From assembly GCF_011046895.1 (NCBI RefSeq), contig NZ_CP049250.1, forward strand, positions 310,001 to 374,000: a stretch of DNA of 64,000 nt. Reading direction: 5' to 3'. Positions within the stretch are counted from its first letter, which is position 1. Every line of letters starts with the position of its first letter. The stretch is from Rhizobium rhizoryzae. Its GTDB lineage: Bacteria; Pseudomonadota; Alphaproteobacteria; Rhizobiales; Rhizobiaceae. The notes under the pieces are model-generated. The model did no database searches. It had not been told where the DNA came from and saw only the letters and a program-made list of their open reading frames with translations. Positions 8,964-17,487 of the stretch are shown piece after piece. The position numbers were made by a program, and so were the translations under genes.

Positions 8964-10418
8964 TTATTTCACCGATGCCCTTATGCCGGGCATGACGGTA
9001 GCGGGTATCGGGCAGACATAAGGCTCGTCCTTCATTGCGGCTTCCCACTCTGCCCGTGCCTTGCTCAGCAAGTGCGGTGAGGTTGCCAGATCCAGTCCCG
9101 TTGAGGCCAGAGCCTTCGCGGCGTGCAGCATCGCCTTGTGCGCCGCCGCGCTTCTTCCCTGTGCGACCACCTGCCATGTATGCGGATTGGTTCCGATTGC
9201 CCAGGCCGGAGCCCAGCATTGTGCGGTCGGGGTAACGCGGCTGACATCTCCGACGTCGGTCGAGCCCGCGCGAAAGTGGGATTGGCCTTCGAAGGCACGC
9301 AAGCCCGTGTGCAGTGGTGTCGATCCATCGATCTTCTCGTTGGAGAAGACATCCTGCTTGATCTGGTAAAGCTTGATGCTGCTGTTGATAGCTTCTTGCG
9401 TGAATGTCGCCTGGATCTTGCGAGCAAAATCGATGTCCGCCTCATCGAACGGGACTGGCCCGATCGCCACCAGATTTTCGTGGATCGCATTTTCGAGCGT
9501 CAGGTTCGGTAGAAGGTTTGTCGCAGCAGTATCAAATATGATCTCGACCTCTGTTCCCGTCATCATCGCCGCCCCGCGCGCGACCTGATCGACGCGTTCC
9601 GCCAGCGCCAAGGCCTGTGACATCTCGGGCGCACGCACAAGATAAAGTACTTCGGCTTTTGCCTGAACTACGTTCGCAGCGCGCCCGCCCGCGTCGGTGA
9701 TTGCGTAATGGACGCGGCAATCCTGTGGCATATGTTCGCGAAGGAAGTTCACGCCGACATTCATCAGTTCAACCGCATCAAGTGCAGAGCGACCAAGGTG
9801 AGCAGCATTGGAGGCGTGCGCCGCAATGCCCTTGAACCGGTAGTAATATTCCAGCACCGCCAGATTATTTGTCGATCTGACGCCGTTGAAAGGGGCCGGA
9901 TGCCAGGTCAGCGCCGCATCCACGTCACTGAATGCCCCTGCCCGCACCATGAAGGTCTTCCCGGAACCGCCCTCTTCTCCGGGACAACCATAATATCGCA
10001 CCGTGCCTTGCAGGCCGTTGGCCTCCAGATGCTTCGCCAGCGAGACAGCAGCCAACAGCGAGCCTGCGCCCAGCAGGTTATGACCACAGCCGTGGCCACT
10101 GGCACCGGATTTGCCCTCACGCGGTTCATCGATGCCCGCAATCTGGCTCATGCCGGCAAGCGCGTCGTATTCGCCCAGAAATGCGATGACGGGATTGCCG
10201 CCGCCATACTGGCCGATGAAAGCGGTTTCCATACCCGCGATGCCCTGCTCGACGGCAAATCCGTGCTGCTTCAGTGTCTGAACGAGGAGTTCAGCCGATT
10301 TGAATTCGTCGAATTTGAGTTCCGCAAAATCCCAGATCCGGTCGCTCAGGGCAGCAAAATCAGGCGCGAGACGCTCAATCGATTGCGTCAGGGATTTCAG
10401 GGCGGTTTGATCTGGCAT
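8964..10418 (-). CDS. M20-family amidohydrolase, AbgB-like
   Basis: 484 residues from 10418, where GAGGA stands seven bases before the ATG; a GTG at 10493 would overlap the upstream terminator-like hairpin. The sequence follows E. coli AbgB, the catalytic B subunit of p-aminobenzoyl-glutamate hydrolase, closely: GHGCGHNLLG at 108-117 with metal ligands, YGCPGEEGGSGKTF at 143-156 with the catalytic and bridging glutamates, TWHP at 171-174, and the C-terminal STDVGDVS. Members cleave amide bonds of N-acyl or aminobenzoyl amino acids in the cytoplasm. No AbgA partner is nearby. As last gene of the importer operon it probably hydrolyses the imported compound. Confidence 0.88.
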   Translation of the reverse strand: MPDQTALKSLTQSIERLAPDFAALSDRIWDFAELKFDEFKSAELLVQTLKQHGFAVEQGIAGMETAFIGQYGGGNPVIAFLGEYDALAGMSQIAGIDEPREGKSGASGHGCGHNLLGAGSLLAAVSLAKHLEANGLQGTVRYYGCPGEEGGSGKTFMVRAGAFSDVDAALTWHPAPFNGVRSTNNLAVLEYYYRFKGIAAHASNAAHLGRSALDAVELMNVGVNFLREHMPQDCRVHYAITDAGGRAANVVQAKAEVLYLVRAPEMSQALALAERVDQVARGAAMMTGTEVEIIFDTAATNLLPNLTLENAIHENLVAIGPVPFDEADIDFARKIQATFTQEAINSSIKLYQIKQDVFSNEKIDGSTPLHTGLRAFEGQSHFRAGSTDVGDVSRVTPTAQCWAPAWAIGTNPHTWQVVAQGRSAAAHKAMLHAAKALASTGLDLATSPHLLSKARAEWEAAMKDEPYVCPIPATVMPGIRASVK

Positions 10419-10486
10419 GCTGTTCCTCAAGGCAAAGCGAAACCATTCCCGCGCATCGACGATGGCGGAGGCTTCTGTCAGGTTGA

Positions 10487-10512
10487 AAGGCACCGCACGA
10501 ATGCGGTGCCTT
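10487..10512 (-). terminator. Hairpin between binding-protein and amidohydrolase genes
   Basis: A perfect 11-base-pair stem (AAGGCACCGCA with its complement) around a four-base loop, just after the stop at 10523 on the minus strand. Followed only by TTTC, so it is more likely a partial terminator or mRNA-stabilising hairpin that raises binding-protein output over the downstream amidohydrolase. Confidence 0.65.
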
Positions 10513-10522
10513 GCATGACGGG

Positions 10523-12064
10523 TTATTGGGCGACGGACACTTCCCAGAGCCGTGCATTGGACTGCCAGACAGGCTGGCCTTGCAGGGACTTCGTTGCGCC
10601 CCAGACATCGATCATGTCGTAAAGGAAGATGCCCGGCATTTCCTGCAGCATGAGTTCATGAAACTGGTCGAAAATCACCTGCCGCTTCTTCTGGTCGATC
10701 TCGGCATAGGCGGCCTTCATCAATTCGATTGCCTTGGGGTTGTCCCACATCAGCGAGGCATTCTTGTCCTTGTCGCCCACGTAGAAGCTGTACATCAGGG
10801 CCGGATCGAGACGCGGTGCAACCGATTGCGAAATGATCTGGTAGTTCCCGGAACGACGGCGATCAACCTGCGTCGCATAGTCCAGCACTTCGATCTGCAC
10901 ATTGAGCCCGATCTGCTGCAACATGGCTTGTGCGATAACGGCCGCCGGGAAGCTTGGAACATTGCCGCGCTTGTTGGCGATGATGTTGATCTGCTCACCC
11001 TTGTAGCCGGAGGCTTGCAGTTCCTTTTTCGCAGCCGCCAGATCGTAGGGAAGACGCTTCTTCTGGGTCTCGCTGAAATAAATCGAGTCCGACGCCACCA
11101 TGGAGCCGTTCGCCTTGCCCGTACCGTTGGAGGCCGCAGCAACAAGCTCATCCATGTCGAGCGCCATCGCCATGGCACGGCGAACGCCCGGCTTGCTCAA
11201 CACGGGATCGCGCGTCTGGATGTAGAAGAGGTTCTTGCCGTTGTTCTGCGAAATGATGACCTTCGCCTTCTGGCTTTTTTCGAATTCCGGAATGAGGTCA
11301 GGAGAAATCTCCGCCGTATCGAGGACGCCTGATTGCAGGCCCGCCTTCACGGTCGATGCATCGGGGATGACCATGAACTTGATGCCATCCACCAGCGGAC
11401 GTTTTGAGCCGACCATGCCATCCGGCTTGCCGTCATTGGCTGGCGATTGATATCCATCGAATTTGGACAGTTGAATGTATTCGCCCTTCTTCCACTCGTT
11501 CCATTTGAACGGACCGGTGCCGATGGGCTTATCGAAAGAGCCATCGGCCTTGAGCGAATCCTTCGAGATCATTCCGGTATAGCCACATTCAGGCCGCGCC
11601 ATCAGACCGAGGAAAACCGCCGAAGGCTTCTCCAGCGACATGGTGACGGTTTGCGCATCGACGGCCTTGATCCCCGTCACCTTCACGGTTCCGCCGTCGA
11701 AATCCTTGATGCAGGTCCATTTCGTGGCCGGATCCATGTAGCGGTTCCAATTCCAAACCACATCATCAGCCGTCAGCGGCTTGCCATTGTGAAACTGGAC
11801 GTTTTGGCGAAGCTTGAATGTGTACGTCAGCCCATCGGCGGATGTCTCCACGCTTTGCGCCAAAAGAGGCTTCACCTCACCGTTATTGGCATAGCCCACC
11901 AGTCCTTCGACGATGTGCAGAATGACGCCGTCAGTATTCCCATCCCGGTTGACGCCTGGAATGTTGCTGCGCAAGTCCGAACTTTGCGCAATCACGATGT
12001 CGCGCGCCTCGGCCACGCCCGAAAGCGCGATCAGCATTGTTCCGGCAAGAGTTAAGCTTTTCAT
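10523..12064 (-). CDS. ABC transporter substrate-binding protein, peptide/opine type (SBP_bac_5)
   Basis: 513 residues with a signal peptide (MKSLTLAGTMLIALSGVAEA, cleavage near 20), so periplasmic. The DppA/OppA-like fold is shown by VEGLVGYANNGEVKPLLAQS, YTFKLRQNVQFHNGKPLTAD and GTGPFKWNEW, all standard for family 5 binding proteins that carry di/oligopeptides, opines or other bulky amides. It lies 38 bases after the beta-lactamase-like gene in the importer operon. The ligand is unknown, but the partner amidohydrolase points to an N-acylated or peptide-like compound. Confidence 0.93.
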   Translation of the reverse strand: MKSLTLAGTMLIALSGVAEARDIVIAQSSDLRSNIPGVNRDGNTDGVILHIVEGLVGYANNGEVKPLLAQSVETSADGLTYTFKLRQNVQFHNGKPLTADDVVWNWNRYMDPATKWTCIKDFDGGTVKVTGIKAVDAQTVTMSLEKPSAVFLGLMARPECGYTGMISKDSLKADGSFDKPIGTGPFKWNEWKKGEYIQLSKFDGYQSPANDGKPDGMVGSKRPLVDGIKFMVIPDASTVKAGLQSGVLDTAEISPDLIPEFEKSQKAKVIISQNNGKNLFYIQTRDPVLSKPGVRRAMAMALDMDELVAAASNGTGKANGSMVASDSIYFSETQKKRLPYDLAAAKKELQASGYKGEQINIIANKRGNVPSFPAAVIAQAMLQQIGLNVQIEVLDYATQVDRRRSGNYQIISQSVAPRLDPALMYSFYVGDKDKNASLMWDNPKAIELMKAAYAEIDQKKRQVIFDQFHELMLQEMPGIFLYDMIDVWGATKSLQGQPVWQSNARLWEVSVAQ

Positions 12065-12102
12065 GTTCTACCCTCTGTTCTTGTTTGTTGCGATGCTGTT
12101 GG

Positions 12103-12978
12103 TCAGGCTCGAAAATCATCCCAGCAGACGCGCGAAAGACGCCCGATGGTTTCGAGAGACACGGTGTAACCCGGCGTGCCATCCGGCATTTCCTGCGGAA
12201 CCTGATCCGTGAATGCGGTGATGATGTAGAGCGGCTGGCCATCATCGTAGACGATGCCCGCGTTCATCCGGCCGCGCTTCCCCGTTCCACCCTTGTGTGC
12301 AACCACCGTACCGAAGGGCAGACGCGAGGGGATGGCATAGCGCAGGATCTGATTTTTCAGCGTCTGCAAGGCATAGCTGCTCAAGGCTTGCGAAACCCCG
12401 AGGCGCTTTGAAGCCTCTTCGGAGACCTGCGCATCCAGAATCGATTGAAGCAGGAACATCTGGTCGCGTGCGGTTGTCGTGGTGACGGATTTCAGCGAAT
12501 GATCGGGAGAAAGAGCCAGCGGCGGGATCAGGAAACGGTGGTGCGTGCCCACCATCCCGATGGATTGGCAATAGGTGTTTACCTCTTCCAGAGTGAGCCG
12601 CTCGAACACCATTTTGGTGCAGACATTGTCGGACAACACCATCATGCCGGTTATGGCATCTCGAAGCGAAATCACGATCCCCGGCGTCAGATAGCGAAAC
12701 ATTCCGCTTGCGACTTCTTCGGCAAAACGCGCTTCGTAGACAATTTTCTCATCGAGATCGAGCCGGCCCTCATGCACGGCCTTCAACGCTGCCATCATGA
12801 TGGACGTCTTGCGCGTGCTGGCCGAGGGTGTTTCCTCATCGGCCCCGCGTTCGAAAACGTCACCAGTGCGGAGATTCTTTATGCAGAAGCGCGTAATGAA
12901 GGGCTGCGCGTCGCAAATTGCGTTCAGCCTCTCGGTCGTTGAACCAAGGCTGGCAGATGTCATGGGTGCTGTATTCAT
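12103..12978 (-). CDS. Class A beta-lactamase-like serine hydrolase, cytoplasmic
   Basis: 291 residues from 12978; GGAGG lies seven bases before this ATG, which follows the stop of the ATPase gene by two bases. All three penicillin-binding motifs are present: STRK at 54-57 (Ser54 nucleophile, Lys57), SDN at 116-118, and KGGTG at 229-233. Unlike secreted beta-lactamases it has no signal peptide, so it should act in the cytoplasm. Its place inside a peptide-type importer operon suggests hydrolysis of an imported amide, lactam or D-amino acid derivative rather than antibiotic resistance. Substrate not determinable from sequence. Confidence 0.85.
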   Translation of the reverse strand: MNTAPMTSASLGSTTERLNAICDAQPFITRFCIKNLRTGDVFERGADEETPSASTRKTSIMMAALKAVHEGRLDLDEKIVYEARFAEEVASGMFRYLTPGIVISLRDAITGMMVLSDNVCTKMVFERLTLEEVNTYCQSIGMVGTHHRFLIPPLALSPDHSLKSVTTTTARDQMFLLQSILDAQVSEEASKRLGVSQALSSYALQTLKNQILRYAIPSRLPFGTVVAHKGGTGKRGRMNAGIVYDDGQPLYIITAFTDQVPQEMPDGTPGYTVSLETIGRLSRVCWDDFRA

Positions 12979-12980
12979 CG

Positions 12981-14609
12981 TCACGCCTCCAGGCGCCATT
13001 TGAGTTTCACGCCGCCGGTCTCGTTGAGATCAAGTGCGGGAATTGCCGAGAGAAGACGCCGCGTATAGGGCTCCTTCGGCGTGTCGAAGATCGTGTTGCG
13101 ATCACCCTGCTCGATGATCCTGCCGTCCTGCATGACGATGACGCGATCGGCCACCTGTTCGACCACGCCGAGATCGTGACTGATGAACAGGCAGGAAAAG
13201 CCGTATCGTTTCTGGAGATCGGAAAAGAGCGAGAGCACCTGCGCACGGACAGTCACGTCGAGCGCCGAGACAGGTTCATCGGCAATCAGGAACCGGGGCC
13301 GGCGCGCAATAGCTCTGGCAATCGCCACTCTCTGGCGCTGCCCGCCTGAAAGTTCGTGCGGATAACGCAGCGCAAAATCGGCACTGAGGCCAACCTCGTC
13401 CAGCGTTTCATACGCACGCTTCATCTTGGCCGCCCGATCAATTCCGGGAACGAGACGCAGCGCCTCTTCAACGAGGGCGAGGATCGTCATTCTGGGATCG
13501 AGCGAGGAATAGGGGTCCTGGAAGACCATCTGGCAGTTGAGACGATAGTCGCGCCAGTCGTGGTCACGGGTGCGGCCCTGGAAGAGAATCTCACCTTCGG
13601 TTTCCTTGACCAGTCCGGCAATCGTTCGCCCAAGCGTCGTCTTCCCGGAGCCGGAGCCGCCGACGAGCGCCACCACTTCGCCTTCATGAATGTCGATCGA
13701 GACACCGTGCAGAGCGCGTTTCGGCTCTCCCTTCTTGAGAAGCGATTTGCGTCCAGGATAATCGACGACGATGTTGCGGGCCGAAATCATCGGTGCGGAT
13801 GTCGTATCGATTGGTCGGACTTCGCCGCGCACAGGCAAGGATGACAGAAGCTTTCGCGTATAAGGATGCTGCGGGCGCTCCAGTATTTGTTCCGTCGTAC
13901 CAGCTTCGACGATGGAGCCTTTTTCCATCACGACAATCCGGTCGGTGTAGCGTGCCACCATCGGCAGATCATGGCTGATGAGAAGGACGGCGGTGCCTTC
14001 CGCCTTCGTCAGTTCCACCATCAGTTCCATGACGTCGCGCTGGATCACGGCATCCAGCGCAGTGGTCGGTTCGTCGGCGATCAGCAAAGCTGGCTTCAAC
14101 AGCATGACGGAGGCCAGCATGATGCGCTGGCGCATGCCGCCGGAAAACTCGTGCGGATAGGCGTTAAGCGCCCTTTCGGGATCGCGAATGCCGACGCGTT
14201 GCAGCATGGAGAGGATTTTCTCACGCCGCCCCGATGCCTGATCCTGTGTATGAAGCGCCAGCCCCTCCTCCAATTGCCGCCCGATGGTCATGGAGGGATT
14301 GAGAGAGGTCATCGGCTCCTGAAACACCAACCCGATTTCCGCACCACGCAGTGAGCGCAAGTCTTTCTCACTGATGGCTGTGATGTCGCGGCCTTTGAAG
14401 ATGACCGTGCCTGCCACCTTGCGTATGACGGGCGGCAGCAGTGAGACGAGCGCACGTGTCGCAAGCGATTTGCCAGACCCGCTTTCGCCGACGATGCCGA
14501 AGATTTCGCCCGGTGCCACGTCGAAGCTGACGTCGTTGACGACACCGACATCACGACGGGCGATCTGCAGCGAGAGATTACGGACGCTGAGAAGTTTTCC
14601 TTCAGTCAT
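12981..14609 (-). CDS. ABC transporter double ATPase (DppD-DppF fusion type)
   Basis: 542 residues holding two complete ATPase domains. Domain 1: Walker A GESGSGKS at 41-48, signature FSGGMRQR at 155-162, Walker B LLIADEP at 175-181. Domain 2: Walker A GGSGSGKT at 317-324, then LSGGQRQR and FLIADEP. Each domain ends with the oligopeptide-transporter C-terminal segment (PQHPYTRKLL, KEPYTRRLL). Fused DppDF proteins are common in rhizobial peptide/opine importers and energise the two permeases encoded upstream. It overlaps the preceding permease gene by four bases, indicating translational coupling. Confidence 0.95.
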   Translation of the reverse strand: MTEGKLLSVRNLSLQIARRDVGVVNDVSFDVAPGEIFGIVGESGSGKSLATRALVSLLPPVIRKVAGTVIFKGRDITAISEKDLRSLRGAEIGLVFQEPMTSLNPSMTIGRQLEEGLALHTQDQASGRREKILSMLQRVGIRDPERALNAYPHEFSGGMRQRIMLASVMLLKPALLIADEPTTALDAVIQRDVMELMVELTKAEGTAVLLISHDLPMVARYTDRIVVMEKGSIVEAGTTEQILERPQHPYTRKLLSSLPVRGEVRPIDTTSAPMISARNIVVDYPGRKSLLKKGEPKRALHGVSIDIHEGEVVALVGGSGSGKTTLGRTIAGLVKETEGEILFQGRTRDHDWRDYRLNCQMVFQDPYSSLDPRMTILALVEEALRLVPGIDRAAKMKRAYETLDEVGLSADFALRYPHELSGGQRQRVAIARAIARRPRFLIADEPVSALDVTVRAQVLSLFSDLQKRYGFSCLFISHDLGVVEQVADRVIVMQDGRIIEQGDRNTIFDTPKEPYTRRLLSAIPALDLNETGGVKLKWRLEA

Positions 14610-15424
14610 TTCAAACCTCTCATGCGGGGATCGAGTTTGTCGCGTAGCGCATCGCCAAGAAGGTTGATGCCAAGCAGTGTGAGAGCGATGCAGAGGCCGG
14701 GAAAAAGACCGAGCCAGACGGCCTGTTCGATGAAGGGGCGGCCAGCCGCCAGCATATTGCCCCAGGTGGGCGCCGGCGGCGGCACGCCGAGACCTAGAAA
14801 GCTCAAGGCACTTTCCGAAAGAATGGCCCAGCCGAACATCGAGGTGGCGAGCACGGTGATCGGCGCGAGGCAGTTGGGCAGGATGTGCCGGAACATCGTG
14901 AAGATCTCGCCATTGCCCATCACGCGCGACGCTTCAACGAATTCCCGCTCTCGCAGGGACAGCACAGCGCCCCGAACGACGCGCGCCATGGATGGCGTGT
15001 AGGCAATGCCAAGGGCGAAGATGATGCCGTATTGATTGGCGCCGAACACCGCGAGAAGTCCGAGCGCCAGCAGGATGCCGGGGAAAGCCAGCAGGGCGTT
15101 GTTGACCGCCATGATCAGGCCATCGATCCAGCCGCGAGCATAGCCGCTCACCAGACCAATCAGGGTGCCTGCAATCACTGCAAAGCCAACCGTGAGGCAG
15201 CCGATCCAGACGCTGGCCCGCGCGCCGACCATCAGGCGGCTCAGGACATCGCGACCGAACTCATCCGTGCCGAGCAGATGGAGTGGGCCAGGTGCCGCAA
15301 GCCGTGCAGTGAAGCTCAGCTTCATGGGATCGAAGGGCGTCCAGAACAGGCTCAGGGCGGCGACTATCAGAAGGAAGGCGATGAGAATGCCGCCGATCAA
15401 GCCATTGAGGGAAACGTGTTTCAT
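14606..15424 (-). CDS. ABC transporter permease, DppC-like
   Basis: 272 residues, the normal length for DppC/OppC. About six membrane segments; the ATPase-contact loop is VVRGAVLSLREREFVEASRV and the family motif LLGTDEFGRDVLSRLM is near residue 50, followed by the typical ALSFLGLGVPPPAPTWG near the C-terminal third. It pairs with the DppB-like permease upstream; both junctions are four-base overlaps, so the genes form one tightly coupled operon. Confidence 0.95.
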   Translation of the reverse strand: MKHVSLNGLIGGILIAFLLIVAALSLFWTPFDPMKLSFTARLAAPGPLHLLGTDEFGRDVLSRLMVGARASVWIGCLTVGFAVIAGTLIGLVSGYARGWIDGLIMAVNNALLAFPGILLALGLLAVFGANQYGIIFALGIAYTPSMARVVRGAVLSLREREFVEASRVMGNGEIFTMFRHILPNCLAPITVLATSMFGWAILSESALSFLGLGVPPPAPTWGNMLAAGRPFIEQAVWLGLFPGLCIALTLLGINLLGDALRDKLDPRMRGLK

Positions 15425-16365
15425 TCGGCCACCACGCGCGGATCAAACAGGGGATAGAGGAGGTCGACAATCAGGTTGACGATCACATAGGACATGGCGA
15501 CGAAGAGAAGGCAGCCCTGAATGACGGGGTAATCGCGCTGGAAAATGCTATCGACCATCAGTCGGCCAAGGCCCGGAATGGTGAAGACGGTTTCGATGAC
15601 GGCGATGCCGCCGAGCAGATTTCCAAGGATCAGGCCGATCATGGTCCAGGTTGGACCGAAGGCGTTCTTGAAAGCGTGCTTCCAGAGAACCGCCTGCTCG
15701 GACAAGCCCTTGGCACGGGCATGGGTAATATAATCCAGCCTGAGAACCTCGAGCGTGGAGGCACGCGCCATGCGGATCAGAACGCCGGCCTCATGGATAA
15801 CGAGTGTCATGATCGGCAGGACCAGATAGAGCAGGCCAGACGTAAAATTGTCCGAGATGGACACGTAGCCCAGCACCGGCAGCCAGCCGAGTTTCAGGCC
15901 GAAGAAGAGAAGCAAAAGCAATCCGAGCCAGAATGTCGGGATCGACAGCAAAACGGTTGCCGTGCCAATCAGGAAAAGATCCGTCGCGCTGTTCTGGCGC
16001 CATGCCGCGATAACACCGGCAGGCACTGCAATCAGGCTTGCCAGAATAACGGCGACGACCACGATCTCTGCGGAAACCATGAAACGTGAAACGACGAGCG
16101 GTAGCACCGGCTCCTTGTTGACGATGGACTGACCGAAATCGCCGCTCAAGACGTTACCCGTCCACACAAGGAACTGCTGAGGCAGAGATGCATCGAGGCC
16201 AAGCTCTTTGCGCATCTCGGCAACCTGATCGGGCGTGGCCATGTCTCCCAGCATGAGAGCTGCCGGATCACCGGGTATGAACCGAATAAGCGCGAAAACT
16301 GTGATGGCAACGATCACCAGAGTCGGGATCGCCATCAACAGTCGATGGAATATGAATCTAATCAT
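15421..16365 (-). CDS. ABC transporter permease, DppB-like
   Basis: 314 residues from 16365 (AGGGGAACCG precedes the ATG; a longer frame from 16410 lacks a ribosome site). Starts MIRFIFHRLLMAIPTLVIVA, the classic first membrane helix of DppB permeases, and has GDPAALMLGD, the FWLGLLLLLFF helix, and the contact loop YITHARAKGLSE. First gene of a leftward operon: permease, permease, double ATPase, beta-lactamase-like enzyme, binding protein, amidohydrolase. An operator-like palindrome lies about 95 bases upstream. Confidence 0.95.
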   Translation of the reverse strand: MIRFIFHRLLMAIPTLVIVAITVFALIRFIPGDPAALMLGDMATPDQVAEMRKELGLDASLPQQFLVWTGNVLSGDFGQSIVNKEPVLPLVVSRFMVSAEIVVVAVILASLIAVPAGVIAAWRQNSATDLFLIGTATVLLSIPTFWLGLLLLLFFGLKLGWLPVLGYVSISDNFTSGLLYLVLPIMTLVIHEAGVLIRMARASTLEVLRLDYITHARAKGLSEQAVLWKHAFKNAFGPTWTMIGLILGNLLGGIAVIETVFTIPGLGRLMVDSIFQRDYPVIQGCLLFVAMSYVIVNLIVDLLYPLFDPRVVAE

Positions 16366-16449
16366 CGGTTCCCCTGAACACGATTGTCGGGACCGGATCT
16401 GCAAAGTCACCGGCTGTTATGGAAAAGACTATGACGGATCAAAAAAATG

Positions 16450-16488
16450 GGCGCAATCTTATGCATTATTGTCATAGAATAATGCATA
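16450..16488. promoter_or_regulatory. Operator-like palindrome upstream of the importer operon
   Basis: A perfect 11-base inverted repeat (TATGCATTATT at 16460-16470 and its complement at 16478-16488, seven-base spacer) stands 95 bases before the DppB-like start. The adjoining GGCGCAATCTTATGCA (16450-16465) recurs inverted as TGCATAAGATTGCGCC at 18426-18441 before the MmgE/PrpD gene. Size and spacing suit a LysR-type operator; one of the two nearby LysR proteins is the likely ligand (inference). Confidence 0.65.
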
Positions 16489-16537
16489 TTCTGCGAGCAG
16501 CGTCGGGCCAACGAGCTGGCGAAGACCTGTAACGGCA

Positions 16538-17452
16538 TCAACCGATGGCGCGTTTCTGGGAGATCTGGATCTGCCGTCTGAGCGCTTCCATCAAGGCTTT
16601 GGCTGCAAGGGAAGCTGATGTGCCAGACGGTGTCGCCAGCGCAAATTCCTGCGTGGTGACGGGAACGAACGGACGCTGAACGATGGGCAGGTGCTGGTAG
16701 AGATTAGCGAAGAAACTGCTCAAAATGGCAACCCCTAAGCCGTGCGCCACATAGGAGCAGGCGGAACTATTGGTATGGGTCTCGATCTTCACGTTCTGCT
16801 TTACCGCTTCGCGCGAAAAGGTTTGATCGAGCAGCATGCGCGTTGGCCTCTGGCGGCCAATGAGGATCAGCGGCACCCCACGCAAATCCCTGGCGTGGAT
16901 CTCTTTCAAGGATGCCAGTTCATGCCCTTCAGGCAGAACGCACACGCTGGTTCCCGTTGCGACGATTTCCATATCGATGCCCGGGAGGGCCTGATGCTCG
17001 TTGCGCAAAAAGCCGAAATCGATGACTTTCTGCTCGACCAGTCGCGCGATGTTGGACGTCGTCTCGAAAAAGGTTTCGATGCGCACGGAAGGATAGTCGC
17101 GCACGAAATCCGTCATCATGGCGGGGGCAAAATTTTCCCACATGCTGCTGGGAAGCCCGACGCGCACCAGTTCCGGGCCCTTTGCACCGCTTCGAAGATC
17201 TTCTGCCAGTCCCGAAAATCTGTTCAACCCAAGCAGGATGGTTTCGGCATCGCGCGCCAGAATGCCAGCCTCAGGCGTGGGAATAAGCCTGCCCTTGTCC
17301 CGGTCGAATAACCGTAGATCGAGATCGGTTTCCAGCTGTTGAAGCAGACGGCTCACACCGGATTGACTAAGCCCCATGCTTTTTGCGGTAGCAATGGTTG
17401 AACCTGTCGCGAGCAGCGTTTTCAGAACTTCGAGTTGCCTGAAATTGATCAT
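16538..17452 (-). CDS. LysR-family transcriptional regulator
   Basis: 304 residues from the ATG at 17452, which puts the helix-turn-helix at the usual N-terminal place (MINFRQLEVLKTLLATGS, then AKSMGLSQSGVSRLLQQLE). The C-terminal part is a LysR effector-binding domain. It lies just upstream of and in the same direction as the importer operon, from which it is separated by the operator-like palindrome. It resembles the neighbouring regulator at 17488 strongly in the DNA-binding domain (GSTIA, LSQS, SRLL, RLFDRDK shared), suggesting tandem duplication. Probable regulator of the import module. Confidence 0.92.
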   Translation of the reverse strand: MINFRQLEVLKTLLATGSTIATAKSMGLSQSGVSRLLQQLETDLDLRLFDRDKGRLIPTPEAGILARDAETILLGLNRFSGLAEDLRSGAKGPELVRVGLPSSMWENFAPAMMTDFVRDYPSVRIETFFETTSNIARLVEQKVIDFGFLRNEHQALPGIDMEIVATGTSVCVLPEGHELASLKEIHARDLRGVPLILIGRQRPTRMLLDQTFSREAVKQNVKIETHTNSSACSYVAHGLGVAILSSFFANLYQHLPIVQRPFVPVTTQEFALATPSGTSASLAAKALMEALRRQIQISQKRAIG

Positions 17453-17487
17453 GCCGTCGCCACTCCCTCTCCAGCCTGACGTCTGGC

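Noticed and set aside
9708-10622. 304-residue plus-strand frame opposite the amidohydrolase gene
   Set aside because: No ribosome site or family; overlaps two recognised minus-strand genes and the hairpin between them.
12103-12978. Antibiotic-resistance beta-lactamase
   Set aside because: No signal peptide, and its operon partners are importer and amidohydrolase genes.
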